In this document: one piece after another, positions 1 through 7,282 of the stretch
Layout of the letters: every line of letters starts with the position of its first letter
How positions within the stretch are numbered: the first letter of the stretch is position 1
Assembly: GCA_903845055.1 (NCBI GenBank)
Contig: CAIMWF010000025.1
Coordinates: 1-44,554 of the forward strand
DNA: 44,554 nucleotides
Direction: 5' to 3'
From: an uncultured Bacteroidales bacterium
GTDB lineage: Bacteria; Bacteroidota; Bacteroidia; Bacteroidales; FEN-979
The notes under the pieces: model-generated
What the model was told of the DNA's origin: nothing
Seen by the model: the letters and a program-made list of their open reading frames with translations, nothing else
Database searches by the model: none
Position numbers and translations under genes: made by a program

Positions 1-236
1 AAACACTGGGTGTACTGCGGCAATCCCTGGCTCCGGTTGATCCACGTTGCGCCATGATCCGCAGTGAACAGCAATCCATGCCCCGTGCCTGTCCAGAGGT
101 TGTCAGCATCCGGACAAATACAGGTCACACTCCCGCCACAGGGCCCCCTGGTTTGCTCCCACTGGGAAAATCCGTCATACGGACGAAGGCAAAAAACCAG
201 CCAGACGAACAGTAAACGCAGCATCTTTTTATTCAT
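1..236 (-). CDS. Secreted beta-propeller-like protein, N-terminal fragment (cut by window edge)
   Basis: The minus-strand reading frame starts with ATG at 236 and stays open to the left edge, so only about 78 residues are seen. It begins with a short basic and hydrophobic signal peptide (MNKKMLRLLFVWLVFC) and then reads QWEQTRGPCGGSVTCI, followed by a segment with NLWTGTGHGLLFTADHGATW. The pattern of a glycine/threonine strand followed by 'S/T-x-D-x-G-x-T-W' is that of BNR/Asp-box or YCF48-like propeller repeats found in secreted Bacteroidota proteins. The start lies 13 bases after the stop of the upstream TIG/Kelch lipoprotein gene, so the two are probably co-transcribed. The function is unknown. 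A C-terminal sorting domain would be expected but lies outside the window. Confidence 0.6.
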   Translation of the reverse strand, partial: MNKKMLRLLFVWLVFCLRPYDGFSQWEQTRGPCGGSVTCICPDADNLWTGTGHGLLFTADHGATWINRSQGLPQYTQC

Positions 237-249
237 CAGTCAGGGGGAG

Positions 250-1752
250 TTATCGCGGGTAAAACTGGTACATGTCCGTATTTTCCGATTTTCCCAGGAA
301 AGCCCTGTTTTGATTCACGAACACGGCATTGAAATCATAGGTGTCAACCGGCGAATTATGCGTGAAACCGAACTTCGTATTCAGGTCATATTCCATCAGT
401 TTATACCCCATCAATGGAATGTAAAACCTGTCGCCGATGATGAATGAACCCTGGCTCTTCGCGGCATTGACAGTAATTGCAGAGTCAAACATCATTACCT
501 GGTTGGTCGAAGGAAGGTATTCCCACAGTTTAAAACTGCTTTTATAGCTCACATCATCCGTCTCAATGAAAAATCCCCTGTTGTTCCAGTTCAGGCCTTC
601 CTCCACCCATTTCCCCTTCAGGGTGTTGTTGAAGGGCATGGCCGTCCATTGATCCGTGGAGGGATCATATTGCCAGAATGACTGGGCGCTCGGCAGGTAC
701 ATGTACATCTTATTGTCGATGACAACGCAGGAAGGAGGGTTGGCATAGTCCTTCAAAACACCCGGAAAGTTGCTTTTCTGCTGCCAGGTATCCATCACAG
801 GATCATATTGCCACAAGTCGGTAAACCGGTAATAGGTCATATTTTCGCCAAGTCCGACATAACCCTTGCCAAGGATTGAAAAACCAATGGCCTGCGACCG
901 CTGTTCAACCGGGAAAGGATATTTTTGCTGCCATGAGTCCGCATGCATGTCATATTCCCATAATTGGGTGGATGCAAGGCTGTTCATGCCGGTATAACCA
1001 AGGCACACATATCCTTTTGAACCGACGGTAAAAGTTGTGTTCATAAACCTTGCCTCTCCCGGGAAAGCGGGAAGGTCGCTCCACGGACAGATGTGCCTGA
1101 ACAGGTCGTTGCTGACGGCTGACTGTTTGGCAACCTCTACGGTGATGTTCACATCCCGGGTGAGCGTGGTGTTGGGCGTCATCACCCGGATTGTGTCGGC
1201 TGACGCCCGGACCACGATACCCGGAACTGTTCCAAACAGCACGTTGTCATGATTCCTTTTTACACTGAAATTCTTCCCGACGATGGTGATGAACCGCCCT
1301 CCGCAGGCCGAGTCGGGATAAAAGCCGGTGATGACGGCAGGTTTGCAGCCGAGGCTTTTAAATGATTTCATTTGGCTGTATATCAGGGAATCGCCGGTCT
1401 TCAGGTAGGCTCTTGCGTAAAAAGTTTTCCCGGCTTCGAGGTCATTGTCCACCCTGAAACTGAATGTGGAAACAGGGGATCCGGGGAACGACCGGATGAA
1501 GTCTTTCGCTGATGGCAATTGCGTGCTGTCGCTCCACACAAATCCGTATTCATTTATCGTCAGCGGGGATGAACCAAATTTCTGCGCGAAAAAAGTAGCG
1601 CCGTCGGTTGAAATATCCCCGATACTGGTCATGGTAACATATAGCGTGTCAGCGGGAGGTTTTACGGGCTGTTTGTCTTCGCTTTTTTTCTTGCACGAAA
1701 TGGTGGCGATGGCCAGTACAAAAAGAATGAAAATCAAATTTTTACATGCCAT
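250..1752 (-). CDS. Lipoprotein with IPT/TIG domain and Kelch-type propeller
   Basis: This 500-aa protein starts with a lipoprotein signal: a hydrophobic stretch followed by the lipobox-like IATISCKKK, so Cys at about residue 20 would be lipidated. Residues about 35-130 resemble an Ig-like region. Residues about 138-218 form an IPT/TIG domain (TGFYPDSACGGRFITIVGKN motif). The rest is a Kelch/galactose-oxidase-like propeller with repeated 'LWEYD/LWQYDP...W.....FP' blades, for example WQYDPVMDTWQQKSNFPG and WQYDPSTDQWTAMPF. Such proteins sit on the cell surface of Bacteroidota, often as binding or structural proteins. No catalytic residues could be assigned. The gene has its own likely promoter (1805-1835) and is followed closely by the propeller-like gene at the left edge. 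Confidence 0.75.
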   Translation of the reverse strand: MACKNLIFILFVLAIATISCKKKSEDKQPVKPPADTLYVTMTSIGDISTDGATFFAQKFGSSPLTINEYGFVWSDSTQLPSAKDFIRSFPGSPVSTFSFRVDNDLEAGKTFYARAYLKTGDSLIYSQMKSFKSLGCKPAVITGFYPDSACGGRFITIVGKNFSVKRNHDNVLFGTVPGIVVRASADTIRVMTPNTTLTRDVNITVEVAKQSAVSNDLFRHICPWSDLPAFPGEARFMNTTFTVGSKGYVCLGYTGMNSLASTQLWEYDMHADSWQQKYPFPVEQRSQAIGFSILGKGYVGLGENMTYYRFTDLWQYDPVMDTWQQKSNFPGVLKDYANPPSCVVIDNKMYMYLPSAQSFWQYDPSTDQWTAMPFNNTLKGKWVEEGLNWNNRGFFIETDDVSYKSSFKLWEYLPSTNQVMMFDSAITVNAAKSQGSFIIGDRFYIPLMGYKLMEYDLNTKFGFTHNSPVDTYDFNAVFVNQNRAFLGKSENTDMYQFYPR

Positions 1753-1804
1753 GATCCGCTTTTTTTCGGGTTAGAATGGAATCGCAATTCCCGGGAATAT
1801 TGCC

Positions 1805-1835
1805 CGAATTTAGATACAATTTCCGATATTCCCAA
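1805..1835 (-). promoter_or_regulatory. Bacteroidota-type housekeeping promoter for the TIG/Kelch lipoprotein gene
   Basis: Read on the minus strand, TTG (1835-1833) is followed after exactly 20 bases by TAAATTCG (1812-1805), seven of eight matches to the Bacteroidota -7 box TAnnTTTG. The site lies about 50 bases upstream of the ATG at 1752. This is a sequence match only. Confidence 0.4.
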
Positions 1836-2255
1836 AAAAAAATACCGGCTCCAGTGCCGTTGTGAAATATCACTTTTAAAACCGATCGCATCACCCGCCT
1901 TCGTCAGCGTAATAATGGAGGAAATGACATGTGACGCTGTTTTTCCATGTTATTTCCCCATTACGTACATTGATCTGTTCCCTTTTCCTGATCCATTTTT
2001 CAATTCCGCCAGCGGGGGCGCAAAAATCATTTTCAGTTGGCAGGCATAGCCAGGCATATAACCCATTGACTCGCTCTCCCCGTCTGCTCAACTACCGCAA
2101 GTGTTTATCCCCGCACCAGCCATAACGGGGATCCAACTCACAGGTGGTGGCTGTTCAGCTATAATACTGGGCGAAGCTATTGATACAGGCTTTGCCCTCC
2201 CGATCAGCCTGAAGACCTGTGGTTCGTTTTTTGCTTCATCAGCATGATCCTTCTT
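1836..2255. other. Intergenic stretch without a recognised gene
   Basis: About 420 bases between the promoter of the TIG/Kelch gene and the end of the upstream 135-aa gene. The short open frames here (at most 66 codons) show no family resemblance and no signal peptide. I see no strong terminator hairpin, RNA gene or repeat. Confidence 0.5.
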
Positions 2256-2663
2256 CTACTTCGCTCTCATTTTATTGCCCTTGGGTTCGTGGGTGAGTTC
2301 CGCCAGCCCCAGCGCCTCCATCAAAGGGGGAACATACATGCCGAACCTGCCGCGCAAACCTTTCTTAAGTCCGTACCAGCCGCCAGCCGGGTTGTTTTCC
2401 GATCGCCCCCAGGCTTCCACCGTGCCCTCTTTTGCCGGCTTTTGCTCATCGGCACTTCCCAGTTCCATCCAGCCGCCATGTTTTTGCAGCATCGCGTGCA
2501 GGTCGGCCAGGCAGCGGTAATCATAATGTAAAACGGTTTTCCCGACGGTGCAAACCAATATTTCCCTGCCTTCCCTGACCTCCTTGTGCATCGTGAAGTC
2601 GGATGACTGGGGTGGCGTTTTGAGCAACCACGGATTTTCTTTTATTCCCTGTTCTGTTGTCAT
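2256..2663 (-). CDS. Conserved-looking hypothetical protein, 135 aa
   Basis: I do not recognise this family with certainty. The protein is small, soluble and charged, has no signal peptide or membrane segment, and contains a Trp/Gly-rich centre (GGWYGLKKGLRGRFG) followed by a helix-like tail (VPPLMEALGLAEL). The composition and the ordered mix of hydrophobic and charged residues look like a real folded protein rather than a chance frame, and the frame is the longest in its stretch. It has no close partner: the nearest gene upstream is 500 bases away and the next gene downstream has its own promoter-like site. An ATG start at 2663 is the first in the frame. Confidence 0.6.
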   Translation of the reverse strand: MTTEQGIKENPWLLKTPPQSSDFTMHKEVREGREILVCTVGKTVLHYDYRCLADLHAMLQKHGGWMELGSADEQKPAKEGTVEAWGRSENNPAGGWYGLKKGLRGRFGMYVPPLMEALGLAELTHEPKGNKMRAK

Positions 2664-3167
2664 GGATATATCTTTTTTTTCGTTTAAATACTATGTTTAG
2701 GGGTCCCAAAATCGTACCGTTCAGTTAAAAACCTGTACGATTGTGCTTCTGATTCCTGCTATAAAGTTACAGGTTCCTGCCATCACTCCTTCGTTTTTTT
2801 TCTTTGAACCGGCTGAAACTTGTTTTTTGCTCACGATGAAAAAACAGGATTACACGACCCCTGTTTGCCGCTCAGGATTGTATACCATCCGAACCCGGAG
2901 AATTTACAGCTTCAGCCTGAATGTTAAAATGAATCGTAATTATTTGTTATACTGTCTGATGACAACGGATTGCACGTGACCGGATGCAGAACCTTGCTGA
3001 ATACATGTTAAAACATGTTGATTCCTGCTGCTTTTATCTGGTTTGTTGGTACTTTGGTAGTGCTTTGGTTGTGGCCTGGTAGTACGTTTATGCCGGCACA
3101 ACGGTTAAGGTCCTGTCAACGGACAGTCCTGCCTCCTGCGAGATGAACAGTAAAAAATGGGAATCAA
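2664..3167. other. Intergenic stretch with an 11-base degenerate tandem repeat
   Basis: About 500 bases with no convincing gene: the one longer frame (2743-2979, plus) is low-complexity and lacks a family match. The recognisable structures are four degenerate 11-base units at 3042-3085 and a repeated ACATGTT at about 3003-3019, the two copies separated by AAA. Confidence 0.5.
3042..3085 (+). repeat. Four degenerate 11-base tandem units
   Basis: Consecutive units TTTGTTGGTAC, TTTGGTAGTGC, TTTGGTTGTGG and CCTGGTAGTAC share the core TTTGGTnGTnC. The 11-base period is close to one helical turn, so it could present sites on one DNA face. It could equally be a decayed slippage repeat. Nothing nearby decides between these. 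Confidence 0.4.
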
Positions 3168-3704
3168 TTATTCGCCTACAGCAAAGCGGCGTTCCATGCC
3201 CCCCGGATGAAACACCTGCAGGGTCCTCACAGGGATCATCTCCTTCAGGTGCCTGAACATGGTGGATCCGGAATAAGCGGCTGCGCTCTTCTTCACGGTG
3301 ATGACCGGGTTGATCAGTGCGGTGCGCCCGTTGGAGATAATGGTGGTTTTATCGAAGAGAAAGGGGTCGGGCAGGGGGGCATTGGCGACAGGGTGGTGTG
3401 AAACAATATATGCTGACCTTACCCGTTCACGGTATATGCGGTCGCACCCGGCAGTGGCGTAACATAACTCGTTGCCCGGGGCCAGCAGATCTATCCATGA
3501 GGCATATTCCGGGTGTTCCCGGATGCCCTCCCGGATGTTGTCGGATGAACCTATGTAAAGCAACTTCATCAGGTCGACCGTCTGATCCCCTTTGTTGAAA
3601 CGGGACTCATACACAAAGTAGATACCTGCCGATTGCGTAAGATCAGTTTTGCTCTGATCGCGCCAGTACCCGTTTATGTGAATGATGATCGTTTGATCTG
3701 CCAT
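3168..3704 (-). CDS. Stand-alone GIY-YIG domain protein
   Basis: This 178-aa protein carries the hallmarks of a GIY-YIG nuclease fold: GIY at residues 27-29, YIG at 50-52 (LLYIGSSDNIREG), an Arg just after (R58 or R62), Glu at about 93 in RIYRERVRSAYI, and Asn at 108 in HHPVANAP. In this superfamily the two Tyr, the Arg, the metal-binding Glu and the Asn form the active site, so the catalytic set looks complete. The C-terminal 60 residues match no domain I know. No signal peptide is present, so it is presumably cytoplasmic. It is divergent from the response regulator gene at 3881 and shares a 176-base AT-rich promoter region with it. Its role could be DNA cleavage in repair or element defence; the biological substrate is unknown. 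Confidence 0.7.
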   Translation of the reverse strand: MADQTIIIHINGYWRDQSKTDLTQSAGIYFVYESRFNKGDQTVDLMKLLYIGSSDNIREGIREHPEYASWIDLLAPGNELCYATAGCDRIYRERVRSAYIVSHHPVANAPLPDPFLFDKTTIISNGRTALINPVITVKKSAAAYSGSTMFRHLKEMIPVRTLQVFHPGGMERRFAVGE

Positions 3705-3788
3705 AACATGAAATGTGGAATATTATAGTATCAATTGTTATGCCATAAAATTAAATATCACAAAGTCAAGTTATTAACAATTTATCGG

Positions 3789-3858
3789 TGTAAAACTATA
3801 TGTAAACATTCAGAATTAAATTTACATAATATGTAAAATAGGTTTATTTTTGTTTACA
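3789..3858. promoter_or_regulatory. Cluster of TGTAAA/TTTACA sites and -7 box ahead of the response regulator gene
   Basis: Five copies of TGTAAA or its complement lie at 3789, 3801, 3821, 3832 and 3853. Two of them form the perfect inverted repeat TTTACAT-AAT-ATGTAAA at 3821-3837. Overlapping this is TATTTTTG at 3845-3852, a perfect match to the Bacteroidota -7 box TAnnTTTG, though no TTG is found at the -33 distance. The same hexamer is clustered upstream of the sigma-54 promoter of the peptide operon, suggesting one regulator binds both. Confidence 0.4.
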
Positions 3859-3880
3859 GTATCAATACACTTTCTCCAAC

Positions 3881-5254
3881 ATGGATAAAACAGGAAATTT
3901 GCTCATTGTCGAGGACAATACCGAGATCCTGCAGGCACTGCAGTTTTTTTTGGAAAACGAATTCAATCTGATCACCTCCATCACCAACTCGAACCTAATT
4001 CCTTCAACCCTGCGGATGGGGGAATATGATCTTGTGCTGCTTGACATGAACTTTACCGCCGGGATCAACACCGGCAATGAGGGGCTCTTCTGGCTTGCCG
4101 AGATCAGGAAACAGGATCCGACCATCTGCGTCATCATGATGACAGCCTATGGTGACATTGACCTGGCGGTGAAATCCATCAAGATCGGGGCAACCGATTT
4201 CGTTCTGAAGCCATGGGATAATGATAAACTGCTCGATACGCTGAAAACAGGGTTGAAACTCCGCCGGTCGCGATCGGAACTGAACAGGGGGGTGGAAAGG
4301 ATCGAATACAATACGTCTGAAACCGAACCGAATTTCCCGGAGTTCATTGGTGAATGTCCCGAAATCTGCAAAGTGATGGAGATTGTTGAAAAGGTTTCCC
4401 AGACCGATGCAAACATCCTGGTAACCGGTGAGAATGGTACCGGAAAAGGGCTGATTGCAAAAGAGATCCACCGGAGAAGCGAAAGGGGCAAAAAAGCGAT
4501 GGTTACGGTTGATATGTCCTCTATCCCTACCTCCCTGTTCGAGAGCGAACTTTTCGGACATAAAAAAGGCGCCTTTACCGATGCAAAGGTTGACCGGATC
4601 GGCAGGTTTGAAAGCGCAAACCAAAGCACCCTGTTCCTTGATGAGATAGGCAACCTTTCGCTGAACATGCAGACGAAGATCCTGAATGTGCTCCAGGAAC
4701 GCCAAATCATCCCCATCGGTTCGAACAAAGTGGTGCCCATCGACATCCGGCTGATCTGCGCAACGAATAAAAACCTCGATAAACTGGTGGCAGAAGGGGT
4801 TTTCAGACAGGATTTGCTGTTCCGCATCAATACGATCCAGATTGACCTGCCGCCGTTGCGCGAGCGCGGTGCCGATATTGAACTGATGTCGTTTTCCTTC
4901 CTCGAAAAATTTGCCCGTAAATATGGAAAGGGGAAGATGAGTTTCGACCTGGATGCCCTCCAGGCACTTAAAACCTATCCCTGGCCTGGAAATATCCGAG
5001 AACTGGAACATTCGATCGAAAAAGCGGTTATCCTGGCTGATTCCAGCATTGTTCAATCTGACGACCTTTTCCTGAAAAAGGTGCACATGCAGGGTGGTGC
5101 TTCGGCCAACATCCCGGCATCCTTCGATGATTACGAGAAGACGATCATCAGGAAGACCCTGCTTCGCAACATGGGGAACCTCTCGAATGCCGCCAGGGAA
5201 CTTGGTATTTCACGGCCAACCCTTTATAAAAAGATCAAGCAGTATGGCTTGTAG
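3881..5254 (+). CDS. NtrC-family sigma-54-dependent response regulator
   Basis: This 457-aa protein has the full three-domain plan. The receiver domain (about 5-125) has phosphoacceptor D55 in LLDMNF, plus T88 and K110. The AAA+ sigma-54 interaction domain (about 155-390) has Walker A GENGTGKG at 183-190. The C-terminal Fis-type helix-turn-helix (about 415-457) contains NLSNAARELGISRPTLYKKI. The sigma-54 contact loop reads GAFTDA (230-235) instead of the usual GAFTGA. The protein would be phosphorylated by the kinase encoded next (overlapping by 11 bases), bind an upstream enhancer and open promoters held by RpoN. The best target in view is the sigma-54 promoter of the adjacent peptide operon (14928-14943). 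Such regulators are common next to peptide-export loci of Bacteroidota. Confidence 0.92.
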   Translation: MDKTGNLLIVEDNTEILQALQFFLENEFNLITSITNSNLIPSTLRMGEYDLVLLDMNFTAGINTGNEGLFWLAEIRKQDPTICVIMMTAYGDIDLAVKSIKIGATDFVLKPWDNDKLLDTLKTGLKLRRSRSELNRGVERIEYNTSETEPNFPEFIGECPEICKVMEIVEKVSQTDANILVTGENGTGKGLIAKEIHRRSERGKKAMVTVDMSSIPTSLFESELFGHKKGAFTDAKVDRIGRFESANQSTLFLDEIGNLSLNMQTKILNVLQERQIIPIGSNKVVPIDIRLICATNKNLDKLVAEGVFRQDLLFRINTIQIDLPPLRERGADIELMSFSFLEKFARKYGKGKMSFDLDALQALKTYPWPGNIRELEHSIEKAVILADSSIVQSDDLFLKKVHMQGGASANIPASFDDYEKTIIRKTLLRNMGNLSNAARELGISRPTLYKKIKQYGL

Positions 5255-6596
5255 AAAGTTCTACTTCCACATCGTTTTCCGGGTTATTATCATACTCCTG
5301 AATTGCCTGCTCCTGTGCTGGTTTATTTTTCAGCTGCCCAATGTTTCGCTTATCATCCTTGCGGCAGCGGGGATCGCCTACCAGGTAATCGCCCTGATCG
5401 GTTACCTGAACAGGGTCAATACAAAAATTGAAAATACGTTCCTTGCACTGCTGAGCGGGGAGGTCACCAGCGTATCTTCAAACCCGGGAAGAAAGGAGGA
5501 GTTTTACAAAATTTCTGATTATTTCAACAGGCTCAACCAGAAACTCGAGGGGGTAAAACTGGAACATGAGATCCGCAACAACTATTTTAAAACCATTGTC
5601 GACCAGACCTCGGTGGGACTCATTTCGTTTGAGGATGACGGTCATGTCGAGTTTGTCAACGAAGCCACCCGCAGGATTTTTAAAATATTCGTGTTGAAGA
5701 ACCTTACCCGGCTCGATACTTACAAGGAGGGCCTCAGCACCTTCCTGCTCGGTCTTGAACCTGAAAAAACCGAACTGGTTACCGTGGTCATCAATGGCGT
5801 TCTGACCCAGCTTTCGGTTAAAAAGATCAATTTCAAGGCGGGAACGAAAAGCCTTCACCTGGTTACCCTGCAGGACATCAGGGAGGAACTCGACCAGAAG
5901 GAGATCGAATCGTGGCAGAAACTGATCAGGGTGCTCACGCATGAAATCATGAATTCCATCACACCGATCACCTCTGTGGTCAATACGCTCGGACGAATGT
6001 TCAAAAGCCGCGAATCGGGCAAGATCGTAGGACCGGAAGATATAACGGTTCAGTCGATCGAACGCACGGTGATGGGACTCGACATCGTGGAACAACGCGG
6101 TGCAGGACTGATCCAGTTTGTAAACAATTACCGACAACTTACCAAACTGCCGATCCCTGAATTCCAGGTGGCAATGGTGAAGCCCATCCTGCAGCATGTC
6201 CAGATGTTTTACCAGGCGCTTGCTGAACAAAAACAGGTAAGCCTCGAAATCGAATGCCATCCCTCCCTCGAGATCAGGATTGACAGCGCCTTGTTTGAAC
6301 AGGTGCTGATGAACCTTGTAAAGAATGCCATTGAGGCCTGCGAAGGAAAAACCGGGGGTCATGTTAAACTCGTGGCAGGCAGTACGAGCGATTTCATCCT
6401 GATTGAGGTGGAGGATAACGGGAAGGGAATTGTACCGGAGGTTGCCGAAAACATGTTCGTTCCCTTTTTTACAACAAAGGAGAAGGGGTCGGGAATCGGC
6501 CTGAACCTTTCAAGGCAGATCATCCGCCTGATGGGAGGTAATCTTGATTTTACCTCCATCCCCGGCGAAAAAACCGTCTTTACCATTAAAATCTGA
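5244..6596 (+). CDS. Membrane sensor histidine kinase (NtrB/AtoS-like)
   Basis: A 450-aa kinase. I chose ATG 5244 (MACRKFYFH), inside the end of the response regulator gene with an 11-base overlap, because a longer upstream frame only shadows that gene. Two membrane segments lie at about residues 9-32 and 34-54 with almost no periplasmic loop. They are followed by a HAMP-like linker, a PAS-like domain (about 113-215; IVDQTSVGLISFEDDGHVEF), the HisKA box with H233 (RVLTHEIMNSITPI), and the HATPase_c domain with N box (NLVKNAIEAC), G1 box (VEDNGKGI) and G2 box (GSGIGLNLS). It is the obvious partner of the preceding NtrC-type regulator. The small loop suggests it senses a membrane or cytoplasmic cue, perhaps the peptide or envelope stress. 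It ends 3 bases from the convergent end of the ABC operon. Confidence 0.9.
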   Translation: MACRKFYFHIVFRVIIILLNCLLLCWFIFQLPNVSLIILAAAGIAYQVIALIGYLNRVNTKIENTFLALLSGEVTSVSSNPGRKEEFYKISDYFNRLNQKLEGVKLEHEIRNNYFKTIVDQTSVGLISFEDDGHVEFVNEATRRIFKIFVLKNLTRLDTYKEGLSTFLLGLEPEKTELVTVVINGVLTQLSVKKINFKAGTKSLHLVTLQDIREELDQKEIESWQKLIRVLTHEIMNSITPITSVVNTLGRMFKSRESGKIVGPEDITVQSIERTVMGLDIVEQRGAGLIQFVNNYRQLTKLPIPEFQVAMVKPILQHVQMFYQALAEQKQVSLEIECHPSLEIRIDSALFEQVLMNLVKNAIEACEGKTGGHVKLVAGSTSDFILIEVEDNGKGIVPEVAENMFVPFFTTKEKGSGIGLNLSRQIIRLMGGNLDFTSIPGEKTVFTIKI

Positions 6597-6599
6597 GAT

Positions 6600-7271
6600 C
6601 TAAAACCTTTCGTTGACCACCCGGCCGTCGAAAAGGTGCACGATGCGGCTGCTGTATTCGGCGTCGCGCTGAGAGTGTGTCACCATGACGATGGTTGTGC
6701 CCCCTTCGTTAAGCAGGGTGAGGGCATCCATGATCTCCTCGCCCCTGGCCGAATCGAGATTGCCGGTCGGCTCATCGGCCAGGATCAGCGCCGGGTTTGT
6801 GATCAGTGCCCGGGCTACGGCAACCTGTTGCTGCTGTCCCCCCGAAAGCTGCACCGGGAAATGGTTCCTGCGGTATGCCAGTCCCATCTTTTCGAGCATC
6901 TCTTCCACCCGTGTTCTGCGTATGGAACTCCCGATGCCGAGATAATACAGCGGCAATTCTACATTTTCAAAAACGCTGAGTTCATCAATGAGGTTGAAAT
7001 TCTGGAAAATGAAACCGATGTTGGATTTTCGTATCTGGGCGCGCCTCTTTTCCGAATACCTGGCCACGTTTTCATCCATGAAATAATAATTTCCGGAGGT
7101 GGGGGAGTCCAGGAGCCCCATGATGTTCAGAAGGGTCGACTTACCACATCCGGATGGGCCCATGATGGCGATGAACTCTCCCGGCTTTACCCTGAAATCG
7201 ATGTTGTTCAATGCCCTGGTTTCCACCTCATCGGCCTGAAATACCCTCGCCAGTGATTCTGTTCTAAGCAT
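6600..7271 (-). CDS. ABC transporter ATP-binding protein, MacB/LolD type
   Basis: This 223-aa nucleotide-binding protein has Walker A GPSGCGKS (38-45), Q-loop in [17 protein letters not shown] (about 88-105), signature LSGGQ (142-146) expanded to [15 protein letters not shown], Walker [13 protein letters not shown] (D166, E167) and H-loop [15 protein letters not shown]. This layout, including the extended '[15 protein letters not shown]' region, is typical of the MacB/LolD/FtsE branch that works with FtsX-type permeases. The natural partner is the permease at 9481-11871 in the same operon, with the C39 exporter gene lying between them. It is the last gene of the peptide operon, 11 bases after the C39 gene. 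It would power export or extrusion of the mature peptide, or self-protection. Confidence 0.9.
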   Translation of the reverse strand: MLRTESLARVFQADEVETRALNNIDFRVKPGEFIAIMGPSGCGKSTLLNIMGLLDSPTSGNYYFMDENVARYSEKRRAQIRKSNIGFIFQNFNLIDELSVFENVELPLYYLGIGSSIRRTRVEEMLEKMGLAYRRNHFPVQLSGGQQQQVAVARALITNPALILADEPTGNLDSARGEEIMDALTLLNEGGTTIVMVTHSQRDAEYSSRIVHLFDGRVVNERF

Positions 7272-7282
7272 AGCTGGATGAT

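Noticed and set aside
1891-2125. Short overlapping open frames on both strands in the 1.8-2.2 kb spacer
   Set aside because: Each is under 70 codons and has odd composition. Neither has a family resemblance, and neither is coupled to a neighbouring gene.
2743-2979. 78-codon plus-strand frame
   Set aside because: Low-complexity start (a Phe run), no domain, no promoter or binding site, and no operon partner. I treat it as noncoding.
3730-3745. Sigma-54-like TGGCATAACAATTGAT ahead of the GIY-YIG gene (minus strand)
   Set aside because: The spacing GG-N10 is right, but the -12 GC is GA and the -24 box is also off. The invariant GC is rarely lost in working promoters.
4004-5086. 360-codon minus-strand frame opposite the first response regulator
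   Set aside because: It is a shadow of a clearly coding gene with all NtrC-family motifs on the plus strand.
5094-5243. N-terminal extension of the first kinase
   Set aside because: The extra 50 codons overlap the response regulator gene out of frame. ATG 5244 gives a normal membrane-anchored start with short overlap.
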